Shown: one piece after another, positions 19,070-28,120 of the stretch
Numbering within the stretch: the first letter of the stretch is position 1
Layout: each line of letters starts with the position of its first letter
Source of the DNA: Verrucomicrobia bacterium S94
GTDB taxonomy: Bacteria; Verrucomicrobiota; Kiritimatiellia; Kiritimatiellales; Pontiellaceae
Reading direction: 5' to 3'
Assembly (NCBI GenBank): GCA_004299845.1
Contig: CP036201.1
Span: 2,170,001 to 2,234,000, forward strand
DNA: 64,000 nucleotides
Program-made: the position numbers and the translations under genes
The notes under the pieces: model-generated
Databases searched by the model: none
Told to the model about the DNA's origin: nothing
Seen by the model: the letters and a program-made list of their open reading frames with translations, nothing else

Positions 19070-20364
19070 TTAAAACGTCACCAGTCCGGCAATGGCAGCC
19101 CCGATCACGGGCGCGTCGTCAACCTGAATGCAACGGATATGCAGACCACGCTTTTCCAGCAACGGTTTCAGGTAAGTCTGTACTTTCTCTGCCATCTGAT
19201 AGGTATAGTAATATGTAGATCCGTCAATATTCACACAGACCGGATGAGCGGCATCTTTTCCGGCACCGCTTTTAACCGTCGCGGCACAGAGATTCACCGC
19301 AGTCAGCAACGCAGCCCGATCCACGACCCCGTTGAAAACAGTACGCATAATTTCGCGGTCACCCTCCGTAAACCGATCCGAACCGAGTCCGCCGATATCG
19401 CGTCCGTTTTTCGCGGCCAGATTGTCGATCTGAATAATGTACAGCTCGTCCAGCGCAGCCAGCGCTTCGCCCCCGCTTTCCGAAAAGACCGCCAGATCGT
19501 TCTGAAGCGCTTTCAGCAATTCCAGCGTAATGGAGCCCATGTACACTCCGGAGAGCGCTTTTTCAAAAACATGACTTCCCGGATTTTCGCTCGCTGCATC
19601 CAGTTTAAGATCGATAGCACTGCGAGGATAAGCCGCAAAACCGCCGGATTCCACATTAATGACCTGTTCGCCTTCGTTCATCTCCGGCAGTTTACCGATA
19701 TTGCGGTTCTGCTCCACATAGGCGGTGTTGGTTCCGGTGCCCAGAATAAAACCGATATAAGATGAGGCTCCAAAGCTCTGCCCCGAGAAAGCCCCGCGAG
19801 CAGACAGGCCACGGTATCATTCAGCAGAACCACTTTTTTACCCGTGATTCCGCGCGCCTCCAGCGCTTCAATCAATCCGGCCCCTACATGCTGACCGACC
19901 AGTTCCGGAATTTTGATTTCCTTCGTCCAGTGCAGCAGCCGTCCGTCAAAATCCGGTTTAATTTCGGCCGGATAGGAAAAACAGAACCCGATGCTGTCAA
20001 AATCATCCTTCATCGGTTCCAGCGCATCCACCAGTACCTGATAAAACTCGGTTTTACTCTTTTCCTCGAACCGCCCCGGCATCGGCTGTTTACTGAATCC
20101 TTCGAGCTCAACATCGCCTGCTTCGTTAAAACGGGCAATACAGACACGCAGGTTGGTGCCCCCGGCATCGATCACCGCAACCGGTTTCCCGGCCGGCACC
20201 TTTCCGGAAGCGCCCACAAAAGCCGGAATCATCGCCAGAGAACTCTCTTCGCCATTCAGCCCCTTTTCCATTTCCTCCAGAAAATTGGCCAGCAGCTCTT
20301 CCGGCTCATAGGCTTCCGCCGACACCAATCGCTCTTTCAACCACGCATCAACACCTTCACCCAT
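19070..20364 (-). CDS. hexokinase (eukaryote-type family), apparent frameshift at 19781-19784
   Basis: The N-terminal frame from 20364 holds AVIDAGGTNLRVCI (phosphate 1), GFCFSYPAEI, LHWTKEIKIP and VVLLNDTVACLLAGLSRG. The C-terminal frame continues with VEQNRNIGKLPEM, INVESGGF, SGVYMGSITLELL and CVNIDGSTYYYT. One added base in the CCCC run at 19781-19784 restores LSRGQSFGASSYIGFILGTG, the conserved adenosine-side loop, and gives a 431-residue protein of normal length. It should phosphorylate hexoses with ATP. The ribosome site AAGGAG precedes the start. Because both halves are fully conserved, a sequencing error is more likely than decay. Confidence 0.85.
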
Positions 20365-20439
20365 CGTCAGCTCCTTGAAAAAGCATTTTTTATACGTGTT
20401 AAAAATACAGGCGGCAAGCGGCGTTATCCTTGTAGTCGT

Positions 20440-21915
20440 TCACATCGTATCCGCACCGGACGGAATCGCCATCAGAAACTCGTTCCGATACCAGGCCCGA
20501 AGCGATACCCCATTGCGATGCAACGTGTATCTTGAATATTCCACCCGAAACCGAGGCTCCTGCTGAAGCCCGTTGAGCACCAGCAGATCAAACGTCTCGG
20601 AATCCCCGCAGAGCAGAATATCGGGCTTCCAACGGTAAAACAGCTCGCGGTTGAATCCGGAATGATTCTTAACGTGGGCGGCATCGCCCGGCGCATGCGC
20701 CATCTCCGTTGAATTCAGCCCCATCAGATCCAGAACAGAGCCGGCATAACCCAGCTTGTTTCCCCCGGCGGTAATGACGGCCACCGTCGGCCATCCTTCC
20801 AGATCCTGAAACATCCGGGTAAGCGTCTCTCCGTTCCGGCGTCCCTCTTCTGCAATACGGAATTCATGCCTGATTTTTCCGGAGACCGGAAAAAAGGCCC
20901 AGCTGATCAGAAACAGCAGCGGAAGGACATATGGACGCAGTTTGCCCGGGAAACGTCCCTCCGCCAGACGGTTCCATTCAAGAACCGCCATCAAACAGAG
21001 CAGCGGCCAGAGCGGCTGATAAAAGCGGAACGATCCGAAATGGTCCCCTCCGACCAATACCGGGATCCCGATCCCCGGCAGTAGAAACCAAACGATCCGG
21101 GCGGCAACCGGATCCGCTTTTTCCCGTTTTATGACCAGCGTCAGAAACAGCAGTACAACCGCAAAAACCATGGCTCCGCTGAACAGGTAACCCACCGGAT
21201 AACCGAGCCCATCCAGAATATTGGAAAAAAAGCCCGGCGTTACTTTTGCATAATAGGTATTCGGAACCGGCCACCCGAAATACCACAACCGAAATGCAAG
21301 CAGTGCACTCAGCGAAATGGCATAGGTTACGAATACAGGAAGTGCCGCCTTGAAACGCGCCCCTTTGTCGGCAAAGACAAAAACCAGAAGAATCACCCAG
21401 GCGCCCCAAAGCATCGATTCAGGACGGGTAATCACCAGTAACGGCATCAGCAGAGCCGCCGCTCCGCTCCGCCGTTCGGCGACCGCCAGACCGAGCAGCG
21501 TTAACAGCATACACCACAGGCCCGTTTCCATCAGCGTAACCTGACACCAGGCAAACCACGCCGGCGCTCCGGCGAACATAATAAGAAATCCCGGCACCTC
21601 TTTCGCCCGCTTTACACAGGCTGTAAGGGTTACCGCTCCCAGAACCAGATTCAGGAAAAACAGTGGAATTTCCACCGTTTGAAAAAGTGCGACAAATCCG
21701 GAACAGATCAGCGTCCAGAGCAACGAAGTAAAACCCTCTACACGCTCTCCACCGATGTTATAAACGAAGCCATGACCGTCTGCAAAATGGTTGGCATAGA
21801 CCAAAAAGATGTCGGCATCATCAATTCCGGTATGCGGCATACCCAGCATAATCCAGGCTCCGAGCGCGCCTAAAGCAACGGTCAGCAGCGAATAGATTGT
21901 AATCCGTTTAAACAT
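20440..21915 (-). CDS. polytopic GT-C-like membrane protein (putative glycosyltransferase)
   Basis: A 491-residue protein with about ten hydrophobic segments. The first luminal loop contains GIDDADIFLVYANHFADGHG and YNIGGERVEGFTSLLWTLI. The DD pair after the first membrane helix and the VEGFTS motif recur in GT-C proteins related to the arabinosyltransferase/mannosyltransferase families. The soluble C-terminal domain has WPTVAVITAGGNKLGYAG, VLDLMGLNSTEMAH and YRWKPDILL, known from this family's large periplasmic part. Polyprenyl-phosphate-sugar-dependent transfer to an envelope glycan is inferred. It lies upstream of hexokinase on the same strand. Confidence 0.7.
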   Translation of the reverse strand: MFKRITIYSLLTVALGALGAWIMLGMPHTGIDDADIFLVYANHFADGHGFVYNIGGERVEGFTSLLWTLICSGFVALFQTVEIPLFFLNLVLGAVTLTACVKRAKEVPGFLIMFAGAPAWFAWCQVTLMETGLWCMLLTLLGLAVAERRSGAAALLMPLLVITRPESMLWGAWVILLVFVFADKGARFKAALPVFVTYAISLSALLAFRLWYFGWPVPNTYYAKVTPGFFSNILDGLGYPVGYLFSGAMVFAVVLLFLTLVIKREKADPVAARIVWFLLPGIGIPVLVGGDHFGSFRFYQPLWPLLCLMAVLEWNRLAEGRFPGKLRPYVLPLLFLISWAFFPVSGKIRHEFRIAEEGRRNGETLTRMFQDLEGWPTVAVITAGGNKLGYAGSVLDLMGLNSTEMAHAPGDAAHVKNHSGFNRELFYRWKPDILLCGDSETFDLLVLNGLQQEPRFRVEYSRYTLHRNGVSLRAWYRNEFLMAIPSGADTM

Positions 21916-21941
21916 CGGAGAAATCTAACGAATCACCCCGC

Positions 21942-21959
21942 GGTTTCCAATCATTGGAA
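21942..21959. repeat. palindrome GGTTTCCAATCATTGGAA upstream of the ankyrin gene
   Basis: The arms TTCCAAT and ATTGGAA flank a single C. The same 18 bases occur in the hairpin at 25676-25693, and a near match lies at 31187-31203. It sits between the divergent GT-C and ankyrin genes and has no T run, so here it may be an operator or a mobile palindromic repeat rather than a terminator. Confidence 0.5.
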
Positions 21960-22092
21960 CAGAGAATCCCCCGGAAATTCGCCACCCGGCCACACATATC
22001 GGTCCTTCCCAAAGGAATAGGTTTCCAGGGATTGGACGCCGTGCCGCAGTGTGGTATAAACCGGGCATTTTATGACAAGAATGAGGAAAAAT

Positions 22093-23898
22093 ATGAATAT
22101 GCTCCGACTCCTGCCTTTGCTGCTTATTGCCCTGTTGTCCGGTTGCTCGATGCAGGAACCCGCCGATACATCCGATCCCGAGGTATCTCAAAAATGGATT
22201 GCCCATTGCTACAAGGAAGCCGGCAAAGCCTCGGGTGCCATGAAAGCTGCCTGGCTGGTGAAAGCCTATGAATTTGCGGAAAAGGCGGATCTTTTTTCCG
22301 AGCAGGAAAAACAGGTTCCAGAACAGGTACTGCAAATCGGACTTCAGACCAAAAATTTTTCAGCATTCAACTGGGCCATTGATCATGGTGCAGAGCCGGC
22401 GGTTCAGTTCGGCGATCTGGTTGCCTATCATGAACTCGGCCGGGAGTGGCGGGATAAGGTCGTAGAATACAGTCCCGACAGTCTTCCGGTATTCATGAGC
22501 CTGGCGGTGGATGAATTTGATCGGAAATTTTTCAGAAAACATGCTGCCGCGTTCATGGAATATGATTTTGAGGTTCCGCAACCGCTGGAAAAAACCGAAT
22601 TTAAAATCCGCTACCGCCGCTTTCTGGGTATTCAGCTGAAGGAAGCCCTGGAAAAACAGGACGAGGAAATGATCCGTTTCCTTATTTCCGTCACTCCCGA
22701 ACTGGAAAACACCGGCTATCTGGACGAGGCCGCCCGCAGAGCCATGCAGGCTGCAGGCGAATATGTCTTCGGGACCCTGAACGATGAATCGCTGAAACTG
22801 AAACTGCTGGAGCTGAACTGGCCGCTGAAACCAATCGACTTTTCCAGTCCTGACCTGAGCGAGGAATTTCTCGAAGCCTATCGTGCCAAACCTGAATATG
22901 TCATTCACACACAGGGCCTCGAAGAATGGGACGGTCCAATGTCTCCGGAGGAAGCCCGTTTTCTGACAACCCTGCCGGAAAAGGCATGGGCACTCCTTCC
23001 GAAACTGCATTTCGATGAGCTCACCGAAGAGAGTGTAAAAATGGTGGATTCCGACGCCGCCGCACGGGTGATCGCCTTCAAAGCCGCTCAGAAACCGCTA
23101 ACCCAGGCAGACTATAACGAGCTGGTCAACTGGGCACTTAAACACGGAAACAAATCCGTCTTTGAATATGTAATGCAGAAATCAGGAAAGCTGGACATCT
23201 TCAATATCGACTTTGCCGCGCTGGCCGAAAATCAGAAGCTGTTCGAAATCTATGCTCCGAAAATCATGAGCCGCATCTATTACACCATGGACACGGAACC
23301 GCGCGAGGACGGCGTAACCATCGGCAACATCAAACGGGTCTTCGGAGCCAAAAATGAAAAAGCCGGCCTGTGGCTGGTGCATAATTATGATCTTTCCGAA
23401 TCCTGGGTCAAAGCAACGAAAGGACAGACCCTGTTGATGGATGTCTGCGAAATGGGCAATCTGCTCGCCACCCGCTATCTGGTGGAAAAACGCGGCGAGA
23501 ATGTGCGCCAGCAAACCGGCTACACGGAAATGCAGTTTACTATCTTCGGCACCACCAAACCCACCGAAGGTAAGCTTTCTCCGATCTTTTTCGCCGCCAA
23601 AAGCGGAAACCCGGAGCTGATCAAATACCTCGTTTCCAAGGGGGCCAATGTAAATGCGCGCTCGAACTACCGTGCCACACCATTGATGTATGCTGTGAGC
23701 GCCGGTAAAGTGGAAGCCGTAAAAACCCTGATTGCACTGCGGGCGGATGTGAATGCAGAAATGAATCCGAATCTTAAGAATATGGACCTGCGCGAACTCG
23801 GCGTATTCCATGAGATCAGCAATCCCTACCGCCGTGCCATTAGCACCAACAACAAAGAAATTCAGCGTATTCTGAGAGAAGCCGGCGGCCGCCCCTGA
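22093..23898 (+). CDS. ankyrin-repeat lipoprotein
   Basis: A 601-residue protein with a lipoprotein signal: the hydrophobic stretch LLPLLLIALLSGC ends in a lipobox with Cys 18. The start at 22093 is preceded by GAGGA at 22083-22087; an ATG at 22072 lacks a site. Most of the protein is helical and unassigned. The C-terminal quarter carries ankyrin repeats: LSPIFFAAKSGNPELIKYLV and RATPLMYAVSAGKVEAVKTL, with a weaker one at TLLMDVCEMGNLLATRYLV. A protein-binding role in the envelope is inferred; partners are unknown. Confidence 0.8.
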   Translation: MNMLRLLPLLLIALLSGCSMQEPADTSDPEVSQKWIAHCYKEAGKASGAMKAAWLVKAYEFAEKADLFSEQEKQVPEQVLQIGLQTKNFSAFNWAIDHGAEPAVQFGDLVAYHELGREWRDKVVEYSPDSLPVFMSLAVDEFDRKFFRKHAAAFMEYDFEVPQPLEKTEFKIRYRRFLGIQLKEALEKQDEEMIRFLISVTPELENTGYLDEAARRAMQAAGEYVFGTLNDESLKLKLLELNWPLKPIDFSSPDLSEEFLEAYRAKPEYVIHTQGLEEWDGPMSPEEARFLTTLPEKAWALLPKLHFDELTEESVKMVDSDAAARVIAFKAAQKPLTQADYNELVNWALKHGNKSVFEYVMQKSGKLDIFNIDFAALAENQKLFEIYAPKIMSRIYYTMDTEPREDGVTIGNIKRVFGAKNEKAGLWLVHNYDLSESWVKATKGQTLLMDVCEMGNLLATRYLVEKRGENVRQQTGYTEMQFTIFGTTKPTEGKLSPIFFAAKSGNPELIKYLVSKGANVNARSNYRATPLMYAVSAGKVEAVKTLIALRADVNAEMNPNLKNMDLRELGVFHEISNPYRRAISTNNKEIQRILREAGGRP

Positions 23899-24004
23899 TT
23901 TCCTGCTGCTGGTTACAAAAAATGGAACCGCTGTTCCTGCCGTAAAAAGCGGGATCAGGTGCAGGACTGCAGATATGCGGATCTTCCCGGAAGCCTGAAA
24001 CCCG

Positions 24005-25132
24005 TCAGAAACTGTAGCCGATGCCGATCACCATCTGATAGTCATCCTGCTCCGGATAATCCAGCCCGCCGACACCGTCATCCACCGGCTCCGGATCTTC
24101 CATCCGGTCCCAGATCAGAGAAATATCGAGATCCAGATCATGGATGATTTCATAGGAAAGCGTTGCCACCATGTGGTGCGTATACCGCCCGTTTTCCCTG
24201 CTCAGGAAACGGGCGGTATAGTCGTAAATCAAATCCACATCGCCCGTTACTTCATAATCCAGACGCGTACCGATCGTTCCGAAAGCCGATCCTGAATTTT
24301 CATCGGCGGGCGGCACCACCTCATCATAACCCGTCTCCTGATAACCGCCCCCCGCATTGGCCGTCCATTCGGTACGGGCCGTACGGATGACATCGTAACC
24401 GATACCGGTTGCCAGCGACACCTGATCGCTGATATTCACAAATTCATCGCTGTAATATTCCGCATCCACAATCCGCCAGTAAAATCGACCGGTCAGAAAC
24501 CAATCGGCATATACGCTCAAACGATGATTGCCGGCTGTTTTCTCTGTATCCTTATCCGAGGTTTCCACCTCGCTATAATTTCCGATATAATCCATATTGA
24601 ACCGCGAAGCCGCTGTACGACGCTTGATATTCACCATAGCCGTAATATCAAGCGTTTCTGTATTACCTCCGCGCAACGTCGCCCCCAGTGATGCACTGCC
24701 CGACCAGTTATCCCGTTTGCTGTTCGATCCGCCTGCAATAGAAACCAGTTGGCTCCGTTTAAACGTCTGCACCTCGCTGTCGTTAATGACCTTCACTTCT
24801 GACCCGTCAAGCTCCACAATCCCCTGCAGCACCTCGGTTTCCCGGCGTTTTATCTCAAACATTATTTCCTGGGGATCGCACGAGCGGATTTTTTTCACGT
24901 CGTCCAGATCCAGTTTCAGCAGGTCCAGTTCGTCGGAATCAAACTCCAGCGTATAATTATAAAGCACCTTGATTTCACCCTTAAGCCACTCGCCTGAATC
25001 CAGCTGAATCCAGTCAAATTGCTGATCCGGTGGAGGGACAAAATGATCCCACAGATCCTTATCCCCGGCTGCCGACGACGGGCCGGCCAGCAGAACCGCA
25101 AAACCTGCTCCAGAAATCCAGCGAGCCAACAT
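24005..25132 (-). CDS. DUF481-family outer-membrane beta-barrel protein
   Basis: A 375-residue protein with a signal peptide (WISGAGFAVLLAGPSSA). The N-terminal third is a small beta domain (WIQLDSGEWLKGEIKVLY, KKIRSCDPQEIMFEI). The rest is a DUF481 (YdiY-like) barrel with alternating strands: SGSASLGATLRGGNTETLD, AASRFNMDYIGNYSEVE, GRFYWRIVDAEYYSDEF, and a terminal aromatic QMVIGIGYSF. It is probably a porin-like envelope protein with unknown cargo. The start at 25132 has a GGGAGG site 5 nt upstream and lies 13 bp after the rlmH stop. Confidence 0.85.
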   Translation of the reverse strand: MLARWISGAGFAVLLAGPSSAAGDKDLWDHFVPPPDQQFDWIQLDSGEWLKGEIKVLYNYTLEFDSDELDLLKLDLDDVKKIRSCDPQEIMFEIKRRETEVLQGIVELDGSEVKVINDSEVQTFKRSQLVSIAGGSNSKRDNWSGSASLGATLRGGNTETLDITAMVNIKRRTAASRFNMDYIGNYSEVETSDKDTEKTAGNHRLSVYADWFLTGRFYWRIVDAEYYSDEFVNISDQVSLATGIGYDVIRTARTEWTANAGGGYQETGYDEVVPPADENSGSAFGTIGTRLDYEVTGDVDLIYDYTARFLSRENGRYTHHMVATLSYEIIHDLDLDISLIWDRMEDPEPVDDGVGGLDYPEQDDYQMVIGIGYSF

Positions 25133-25145
25133 GTTTCCTCCCTTT

Positions 25146-25628
25146 TTACTCATTGTGATACGGATGATGCTCCACCACCGTAAAGGCGCGGTATATTCCC
25201 TCAAGCAAAACCACCCGGGCAACACCTCCGGCCATCACCAGCGACGACAGAGACCACACCGCATCCGCTTTATTCCGAACCGATTCCGCCAATCCCAGCG
25301 CCCCGCCGATCACGATCACCATACGGCGCTTTCCAGCCATTGGAAATGCCCCCTGCCTTCCGGCCTTCAGCAGTTCCGCCATTTCCAGAGTCTTGATGTT
25401 CCCTCCCCGCTCATCACATGCCACCAGATAATCCCCGCCTTTCAGCAGTTTTAAAATCCGCTGCCCTTCCGCCTCTTTCGTCTGTTCCGGAGTGCGCGAC
25501 GAAACCTTCTCGTCTTTATACTCCAACACCTCCACCCCGAACGGTTTAAGGCGTTTAATATATTCATCCTGCGCCGCCGCCAGCGCTTTCGGCTTTATTT
25601 TCCCCGGAAATAAAATACAGATTTTCAT
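25146..25628 (-). CDS. rlmH: 23S rRNA pseudouridine(1915)-N3-methyltransferase RlmH
   Basis: A 160-residue SPOUT methyltransferase that modifies the pseudouridine at the 23S rRNA A-site helix 69. It starts MKICILFPGKIK and shows the knotted SAM site LVACDERGG, VIVIGGALGLAESVRNKAD, and the C-terminal EGIYRAFTVVEHHPYHNE. Length matches the family, and it runs directly into the DUF481 gene. Confidence 0.93.
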   Translation of the reverse strand: MKICILFPGKIKPKALAAAQDEYIKRLKPFGVEVLEYKDEKVSSRTPEQTKEAEGQRILKLLKGGDYLVACDERGGNIKTLEMAELLKAGRQGAFPMAGKRRMVIVIGGALGLAESVRNKADAVWSLSSLVMAGGVARVVLLEGIYRAFTVVEHHPYHNE

Positions 25629-25660
25629 GCCGCGCGTTATGCCTTAATTCTTCTCCCATT

Positions 25661-25699
25661 GAAAAAGAAAAAGCCGGTTTCCAATCATTGGAAACCGGC
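25661..25699 (-). terminator. Rho-independent terminator after the SPFH gene
   Basis: Perfect 13-bp arms GCCGGTTTCCAAT (25673-25685) and ATTGGAAACCGGC (25687-25699). Read on the minus strand the hairpin is followed by TTTTTCTTTTTC. It separates the NfeD-SPFH operon from rlmH. The stem contains the recurring TTTCCAATCATTGGAA palindrome. Confidence 0.85.
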
Positions 25700-25728
25700 A
25701 CGGAAACGAAATACCGATTCGGCTTAAA

Positions 25729-26646
25729 TCATTTTCCGACCTTACCGATCACTTCCTTGGCCGTAGCCACAAGACCGGCGACATCAGACAGGTTCGTAGG
25801 AATAATCATCGTGTTGTTTTCTTTGGCGAGCTTGCCGAATTCGGAAATATACTGCTCGGCAATTCGAAGATTCACGGCATCCGTTCCGCCATCCGCATTA
25901 ATCGCCCGGGCAATTTCCGTGATGCCTTCGGCCGTGGCGGTGGCAACAGCGCGGATTTCGGCCGCCCGGCCTTCGGCCTCATTGATGCGTTTCATCTTTT
26001 CCCCTTCGGAACGGGCAATCGCCGCCTGCTTTTCGCCGTCGGCCTGATTGATCTGCGCCTGCCGCTCCCCTTCCGACTCCGCAATTACCGCACGTTTTTC
26101 GCGCTCGGCCTTCATCTGTTTTTCCATCGCATCTTTGATACTTTGCGGCGGAGTGATGTTTTTCACTTCATAACGGGTCACTTTTACGCCCCACGGATCT
26201 GATGCAGCATCAACCGCATCAACAATCGCCCCGTTGATGGAATCCCGTTCTTCAAAGGTTTTATCCAGATCCAGTTTACCGATCACAGAACGCATGGTGG
26301 TCTGCGCCAGCTGTGTGGAGGCGAAGCTGTAGTTGCCGATCCCGTACGATGCATTTTTCGGATCGATCACCTGCATATAAAGAATCCCGTCGACTTCAAC
26401 GGAAATATTGTCTTTCGTAATACACATCTGCGGCGGCACATCCACGGCCTGCTCTTTAAGCGTGTGCTTATAGGCAACGCGATCAATGAACGGAATCAGA
26501 ATATGCATCCCCGCCTCCAGCGTCTTACGATATTTCCCCAATCGCTCCACGATATAAGCATGCCGCTGCGGCACAATCTGCATGGTTTTTGCAATCGCAA
26601 TAAATACGAAAACCACAACTGCCCCTGTGAAAACCAACCAACCCAT
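25729..26646 (-). CDS. SPFH/Band 7 (stomatin/QmcA-like) membrane protein
   Basis: A 305-residue protein with one N-terminal membrane helix (FTGAVVVFVFIAIAKTM), a Band 7 domain (VPQRHAYIVERLGKYRKTLE, GMHILIPFIDRV, ISVEVDGILYMQVIDP, YEVKNITPPQSIKDAMEKQM), and a long charged coiled coil (AEREKRAVIAESEGERQAQI). It ends in a helix with NTMIIPTNLSD. Such proteins assemble large membrane rings and pair with NfeD-like proteins in membrane quality control. The NfeD partner lies directly upstream. AGGAG precedes the start. Confidence 0.93.
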   Translation of the reverse strand: MGWLVFTGAVVVFVFIAIAKTMQIVPQRHAYIVERLGKYRKTLEAGMHILIPFIDRVAYKHTLKEQAVDVPPQMCITKDNISVEVDGILYMQVIDPKNASYGIGNYSFASTQLAQTTMRSVIGKLDLDKTFEERDSINGAIVDAVDAASDPWGVKVTRYEVKNITPPQSIKDAMEKQMKAEREKRAVIAESEGERQAQINQADGEKQAAIARSEGEKMKRINEAEGRAAEIRAVATATAEGITEIARAINADGGTDAVNLRIAEQYISEFGKLAKENNTMIIPTNLSDVAGLVATAKEVIGKVGK

Positions 26647-26655
26647 TTTTTTCTC

Positions 26656-27093
26656 CTATTTGCTTTTAACCATTAACGTCAGACTCTTCTGACCGCTGAT
26701 CACGACACGCTGCCCGACCGTAAGCGTTTCCCCGGACTCCGCTTTCCACGCCGTTCCATTCAGAATGACCTTTCCGGGCGATTCCGGAGTAATTTCCACC
26801 GACACTTCAGCCTCCCGGCCGATCATGCCTTCGTTATAAGAGTCTGTATTCACATCACTCTCATTTCCGGTAAACACCGGCTTAATCAGACGGCGCAGAC
26901 CGAAAAGCGATACCAGTGAGGCAACAGTGAAAACCATCAGCTGCGCCGAAAGTCCAACCGGCAACAGCCAGCTCACTAAAGCCGTGATCAGTGCCCCGAT
27001 CCCGAAAAAAAACAGAATCAGACCGGGCATAATAAATTCGCAAAGCATCAGCCCCACACCAATAATTGCCCACCAGAATATGGGAGTGAACAT
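26656..27093 (-). CDS. NfeD-like membrane protein
   Basis: A 145-residue protein with three or four hydrophobic segments (FWWAIIGVGLMLCEFIMPGL, ILFFFGIGALITALVSWL, LMVFTVASLVSLFGL), then a cytoplasmic OB-fold domain (GMIGREAEVSVEI, VILNGTAWKAESGETLTVG). This is the short NfeD type without the serine protease domain. An AAGGAGG site precedes it, and the SPFH gene begins 9 nt after its stop, a classic NfeD-SPFH operon. Confidence 0.9.
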   Translation of the reverse strand: MFTPIFWWAIIGVGLMLCEFIMPGLILFFFGIGALITALVSWLLPVGLSAQLMVFTVASLVSLFGLRRLIKPVFTGNESDVNTDSYNEGMIGREAEVSVEITPESPGKVILNGTAWKAESGETLTVGQRVVISGQKSLTLMVKSK

Positions 27094-27182
27094 ATCAACC
27101 TCCTTGCAATGTTTAAAAAGATAGATCTTTATTTTAACACTATCGATTACAAAGTGCCACGCTGTTTATAATCCATTAAAAA

Positions 27183-27210
27183 GGCCGGCTTCCACTTCTG
27201 GAAACCGGCC
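27183..27210 (-). terminator. Rho-independent terminator after the SDR gene
   Basis: Arms GGCCGGCTTCCA (27183-27194) and TGGAAACCGGCC (27199-27210), with one mismatch and a 4-nt loop. On the minus strand it is followed by TTTTTAATGG. It lies 26 bp past the SDR stop. Confidence 0.8.
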
Positions 27211-27235
27211 GCCCCGAATGGTCAGTTAACAGCAA

Positions 27236-28051
27236 TCAGACTCCGCTGAAGGTCGAGAAACCGCCATCGACCGGCACCACGGTTCCGGTCACAAACGATG
27301 CCGCATCGGAAATCAGATAATGAATTGTTCCATAAACTTCATCCTGATTACCAAAGCGACGAAAAGGCGTATTGTCAATAACCTGTTGTCCACGTTCGGT
27401 GTAGGAACCGTCTTCGTTGATCAGCAGCGCGCGGTTCTGATTACCGATGAAGAAACCCGGGGCAATCGCGTTTACCCGGATTTTATCACCGTATTTAAGC
27501 GCCATTTCAGCCGCCATCCAGCGGGTAAAATTATCAATGGCCGCCTTGGCGTTGGAATAGCCCAGCACACGGGTAATCGCCAGCGGAGAGGACATGGAGG
27601 AAAAATTAACCACACAACCGGCTCCCTGCTGTTTGAAGGCTTTGGCAAAGGTCATCGTCGGCATGACCGATCCCTTCAGGTTCAGATCGAGCACTTTGGA
27701 ATAGTCCTCGATCTTAAGATCAAACACATCCTGATCCGGCCCGATCGTGGCTCCCGGCATATTTCCGCCGGCGCCGTTGATCAGCGCATCAATGCGCCCG
27801 CATTTGTCCATGACCTGATTATAGACATGATCAAGCGCATCCTGATCGAGCACATTACAGGCAAACCCGCAGCACTTGTCGGAAATTTTCCGAGCTTCCG
27901 CCACGGTTTCATCCACTTTCTCCTGAAACAGATCCAGGTAGACGACATAGGCCCCCTGTTCCTGCAGATAGCGGGCGGTTCCCCCTGCAAGCACACCGGC
28001 CGCACCGGTAACCGCAATAACTTTATCCTGAATATCAAACAACTGATTCAT
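27236..28051 (-). CDS. SDR-family oxidoreductase, probable D-mannonate oxidoreductase type
   Basis: A 271-residue short-chain dehydrogenase. The cofactor loop is TGAAGVLAGGTARYL, the NNAG-type motif appears as NGAGGN, and the catalytic Ser and YxxxK occur as NFSSMSSP and YSNAKAAID. The C-terminal part (NRALLINEDGSYTERGQ, NTPFRRFG, SFVTGTVVPVDGGFS) resembles the SDR-type D-mannonate oxidoreductases (fructuronate reductase) of hexuronate breakdown. That substrate is an inference. The start at 28051 has GGAGAG upstream. It lies downstream of the GH43-like gene on the same strand, which fits uronate-rich polysaccharide use. Confidence 0.8.
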   Translation of the reverse strand: MNQLFDIQDKVIAVTGAAGVLAGGTARYLQEQGAYVVYLDLFQEKVDETVAEARKISDKCCGFACNVLDQDALDHVYNQVMDKCGRIDALINGAGGNMPGATIGPDQDVFDLKIEDYSKVLDLNLKGSVMPTMTFAKAFKQQGAGCVVNFSSMSSPLAITRVLGYSNAKAAIDNFTRWMAAEMALKYGDKIRVNAIAPGFFIGNQNRALLINEDGSYTERGQQVIDNTPFRRFGNQDEVYGTIHYLISDAASFVTGTVVPVDGGFSTFSGV

Positions 28052-28120
28052 AAACTCTCCTATTAACCTCAAAGGTTTGAGATATAAGAAAAACAAAATA
28101 ACAATCCAATGAAAAGAAGT